Source of the DNA: an uncultured Nitrospinaceae bacterium
Lineage (GTDB): Bacteria; Nitrospinota; Nitrospinia; Nitrospinales; VA-1
Assembly: GCA_938073925.1 (NCBI GenBank)
Contig: CALJGH010000152.1
Span: 1 to 8,238, forward strand
DNA: 8,238 nucleotides
Direction: 5' to 3'
The notes under the pieces are model-generated. The model worked only from the letters and a program-made list of their open reading frames with translations, did not search any database and was not told the DNA's origin. The position numbers and the translations under genes were made by a program. This document shows, in pieces, positions 7,085 through 8,238 of the stretch (its first letter is position 1; every line of letters begins with the position of its first letter).

Positions 7085-7498
7085 ATGCTGGCCCTGAGCA
7101 GTATGATTAGTTCTGTTACATTTCATCCTTTTATTTCGCATTTTCCGCCCGCCCTATTTGTGGCGGGATTGGCCCTGCTTTACCTATCCAACAAGAGAAA
7201 AGATCCGAAACTCGGTTTCGCCGCGAGTTTTAATTTCAGTCTTGGATTGATGGCGGCTGTTGTCGCCAGTTTTTCGGGAATGGTTTCGGTCGATATCAAC
7301 TTGCTCACAACTATAGATGTCGAAGGGCACCAGGGTTATTCTTTTTTGTTCACTGTTCTCTATGGTTTTGTCACCGGTTATTCCTACACCAATTCTTTTT
7401 CTAAAACGGCTCAAGGCTTTTATATTGTCGGATTGTTAACCATGTTCATTTGCCTATTTTCCGGCTATCAACTTGTCCACTCGGCGGGGGGCCAATAG
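7085..7498 (+). CDS. DUF2231-type four-helix membrane protein
   Basis: The 137-residue protein has four predicted membrane helices (about 12-33, 44-65, 86-105, 111-131). TM1 carries HPFISHFPPAL (14-24), the HPxxxHFP signature of the DUF2231 family, whose function is not established. His residues at 14, 19, 82 and 132 match positions in the oppositely oriented paralog nearby (8, 13, 79, 132), so they are probably important, perhaps for metal or heme binding (inference). The start is uncertain: ATG 7085 has no clear Shine-Dalgarno site, and the Met at residue 7 (7103) is an alternative. An in-frame stop at 7064-7066 rules out a much longer N-terminus. It stands alone on this strand after the tat terminator. 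The last codons and stop lie in an inverted repeat shared with the convergent paralog. Confidence 0.82.
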   Translation: MLALSSMISSVTFHPFISHFPPALFVAGLALLYLSNKRKDPKLGFAASFNFSLGLMAAVVASFSGMVSVDINLLTTIDVEGHQGYSFLFTVLYGFVTGYSYTNSFSKTAQGFYIVGLLTMFICLFSGYQLVHSAGGQ

Positions 7499-7501
7499 GT
7501 C
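7477..7501 (+). repeat. inverted repeat, left arm (3' end of first DUF2231 gene)
   Basis: This 25-nt segment covers the final HSAGGQ codons, the TAG stop and three bases beyond. Its reverse complement recurs at 7625-7649 with a single mismatch (position 11 of the arm, G here and T there). The arm is 18/25 G+C, far above the surrounding sequence. The spacer between the arms is 123 nt (7502-7624). Confidence 0.9.
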
Positions 7502-7624
7502 AGGACTCGAACTGTTAGGAAAATGATTCAGGCATAATCACAAGAATTTTATCTATCTAGAGGGAAAAAGGGAAAGGCTATTATAGAAACAAGCCAAGAA
7601 ACCTATTTTTGTTTTATGGGCACA

Positions 7625-7649
7625 GACCTATTGGCCCCACGCCGAGTGG
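7625..7649 (-). repeat. inverted repeat, right arm (3' end of second DUF2231 gene)
   Basis: This is the mirror copy of 7477-7501 with 24 of 25 bases identical. It covers the HSAWGQ codons and TAG stop of the minus-strand gene and again three bases past the stop. The single mismatch changes Gly to Trp in the tail. Confidence 0.9.
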
Positions 7650-8059
7650 GGAAGGTTGAAACGGTGGACGAGTTCGCCACCGTAGTAACCGGTGCGGAGC
7701 ACACAAGAAAGACCCGCGGCAAGGGCTAGAAAGTAAACCACTCGACCGAATGGGCTGCGAAAGTAACGGGAAACAACTATCGCAATAAGGAAAGTACCTG
7801 CGGTTAGAAAAGCAAAACGCAGGTGACCGGAAAGAAAGTCTTCGAATTTTTCTGTATTGTTCAGGCTCAACATCCCCAGAAACCCCACCAGTAAAACGGG
7901 GAAGATACACCAGAATCCTAAACGCGTGTTGAATCGACCTGCTGTTGCAACCACTTCATCTTTTCTTAAACTGCCATAAATTTCAAACACCACACCGCTG
8001 GTTAATAATGCAACAGGGAAATGAACAATTAAGGGATGGAGCTTTGCAAAAAATATCAT
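7628..8059 (-). CDS. DUF2231-type four-helix membrane protein, convergent paralog
   Basis: The 143-residue protein has four membrane helices (about 8-28, 44-65, 82-98, 104-121). The family signatures are LHPLIVHFPVALL (7-19) and GYYGGELVHR (124-133). This copy fits the DUF2231 pattern better than its partner, since it keeps the full GGELVH motif. The His residues are at 8, 13, 79, 132 and 138. The function is not established; the paired His in TM1 plus His in the later loop and tail suggest a cofactor site (inference). The ATG at 8059 overlaps the TGA stop of the RNA methyltransferase gene in ATGA, which fixes the start despite the lack of a Shine-Dalgarno site and indicates coupling to that gene. 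Its 3' end faces the other DUF2231 gene across 129 bp. No convincing intrinsic terminator was seen in that gap. Confidence 0.87.
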   Translation of the reverse strand: MIFFAKLHPLIVHFPVALLTSGVVFEIYGSLRKDEVVATAGRFNTRLGFWCIFPVLLVGFLGMLSLNNTEKFEDFLSGHLRFAFLTAGTFLIAIVVSRYFRSPFGRVVYFLALAAGLSCVLRTGYYGGELVHRFNLPHSAWGQ

Positions 8060-8238
8060 TTAGATTTTGTGGGTTTTTTACTACTACTTCTGCGTCGATC
8101 AAGCTCTGCCAACATTATGCCCGCCGCTACAGAAACGTTTAATGATTGCATATCACCTTTGCCTGGAATGGTTACAAGAGCATCACAACGGCTTTTTACG
8201 CGATCTGAAAGGCCTTCGTGTTCATTGCCAAGTACCAG
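8056..8238 (-). CDS. SpoU/TrmH-family RNA 2'-O-methyltransferase, C-terminal part
   Basis: The frame is open from the right edge and gives 60 residues ending at the TGA at 8058-8056; the start lies outside the window. It reads LVLGNEHEGLSDRV (1-14), which is SPOUT motif 2 with the GNExxGLS cofactor-binding loop, and later IPGKGDMQSLNVSVAAGIMLAEL (24-46), which is motif 3 with the SLNVSVA signature. These two motifs form the knotted SAM-binding site of enzymes that methylate the 2'-OH of rRNA or tRNA. A short basic tail (RRRSSSKKPTKSK) follows. The fragment alone cannot say whether it is the 23S rRNA G2251 enzyme (RlmB type) or a tRNA enzyme. The stop overlaps the start of the DUF2231 gene by 4 bases, so the two are probably cotranscribed. 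Confidence 0.93.
   Translation of the reverse strand: MVLGNEHEGLSDRVKSRCDALVTIPGKGDMQSLNVSVAAGIMLAELDRRRSSSKKPTKSK

Noticed and set aside
7577..7597. Hairpin GGCT...AGCC between the convergent DUF2231 genes as a terminator
   Set aside because: It has a 4-bp stem with a long loop and no adjacent T-run; too weak to call.
7945..8142. Plus-strand open frame over the end of the RNA methyltransferase and start of the second DUF2231 gene
   Set aside because: It is antisense to two supported genes and its translation shows no recognisable features.

Overview
The window (8,238 bp) looks like a piece of a Gram-negative bacterial chromosome. It is gene-dense, with 4-base start/stop overlaps at three junctions, Shine-Dalgarno sites, a Tat translocase subunit and ordinary housekeeping genes. 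The mixture of TPR-membrane proteins, DUF2231 proteins and a TatA/B-type protein would fit lineages such as Nitrospinota or deltaproteobacteria-like groups. That placement is a guess from general resemblance, not something the sequence proves.

Left region (1-4455, plus strand): a three-gene cluster. A TPR-repeat protein enters from beyond the left edge. It overlaps by 4 bases a 642-residue polytopic membrane protein with six C-terminal TPRs. Eight bases later follows a 582-residue paralog with four TPRs. Both paralogs have the architecture of the TMTC/DUF1736 family (GT-C-type membrane glycosyltransferases with TPR tails), whose animal members are protein O-mannosyltransferases. Each paralog has lost conserved polar positions that the other keeps. 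This suggests that they may work as a pair.

Middle region (4505-6483, minus strand): ribF (riboflavin kinase/FAD synthetase) followed by a flippase-like LPG_synthase_TM membrane protein. They overlap by 4 bases, with a TTG start for the second gene that a good Shine-Dalgarno site supports. This pair converges on the TPR cluster across 49 bp.

Right region (6484-8238): a short divergent promoter region, then a TatA/TatB-family gene on the plus strand ended by a convincing intrinsic terminator. Two small DUF2231 membrane proteins follow, facing each other. Their 3' ends carry a 25-nt inverted repeat (24/25 identical) that covers the last codons and stop of both genes. At the right edge, on the minus strand, lies the C-terminal end of a SpoU/TrmH-type RNA 2'-O-methyltransferase whose stop overlaps the start of the second DUF2231 gene.

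No tRNA, rRNA, CRISPR array, insertion sequence or riboswitch was recognised. No intergenic stretch exceeds 300 bp. The most unusual items are the reciprocal motif loss in the TMTC-like pair and the inverted repeat at the converging DUF2231 genes.
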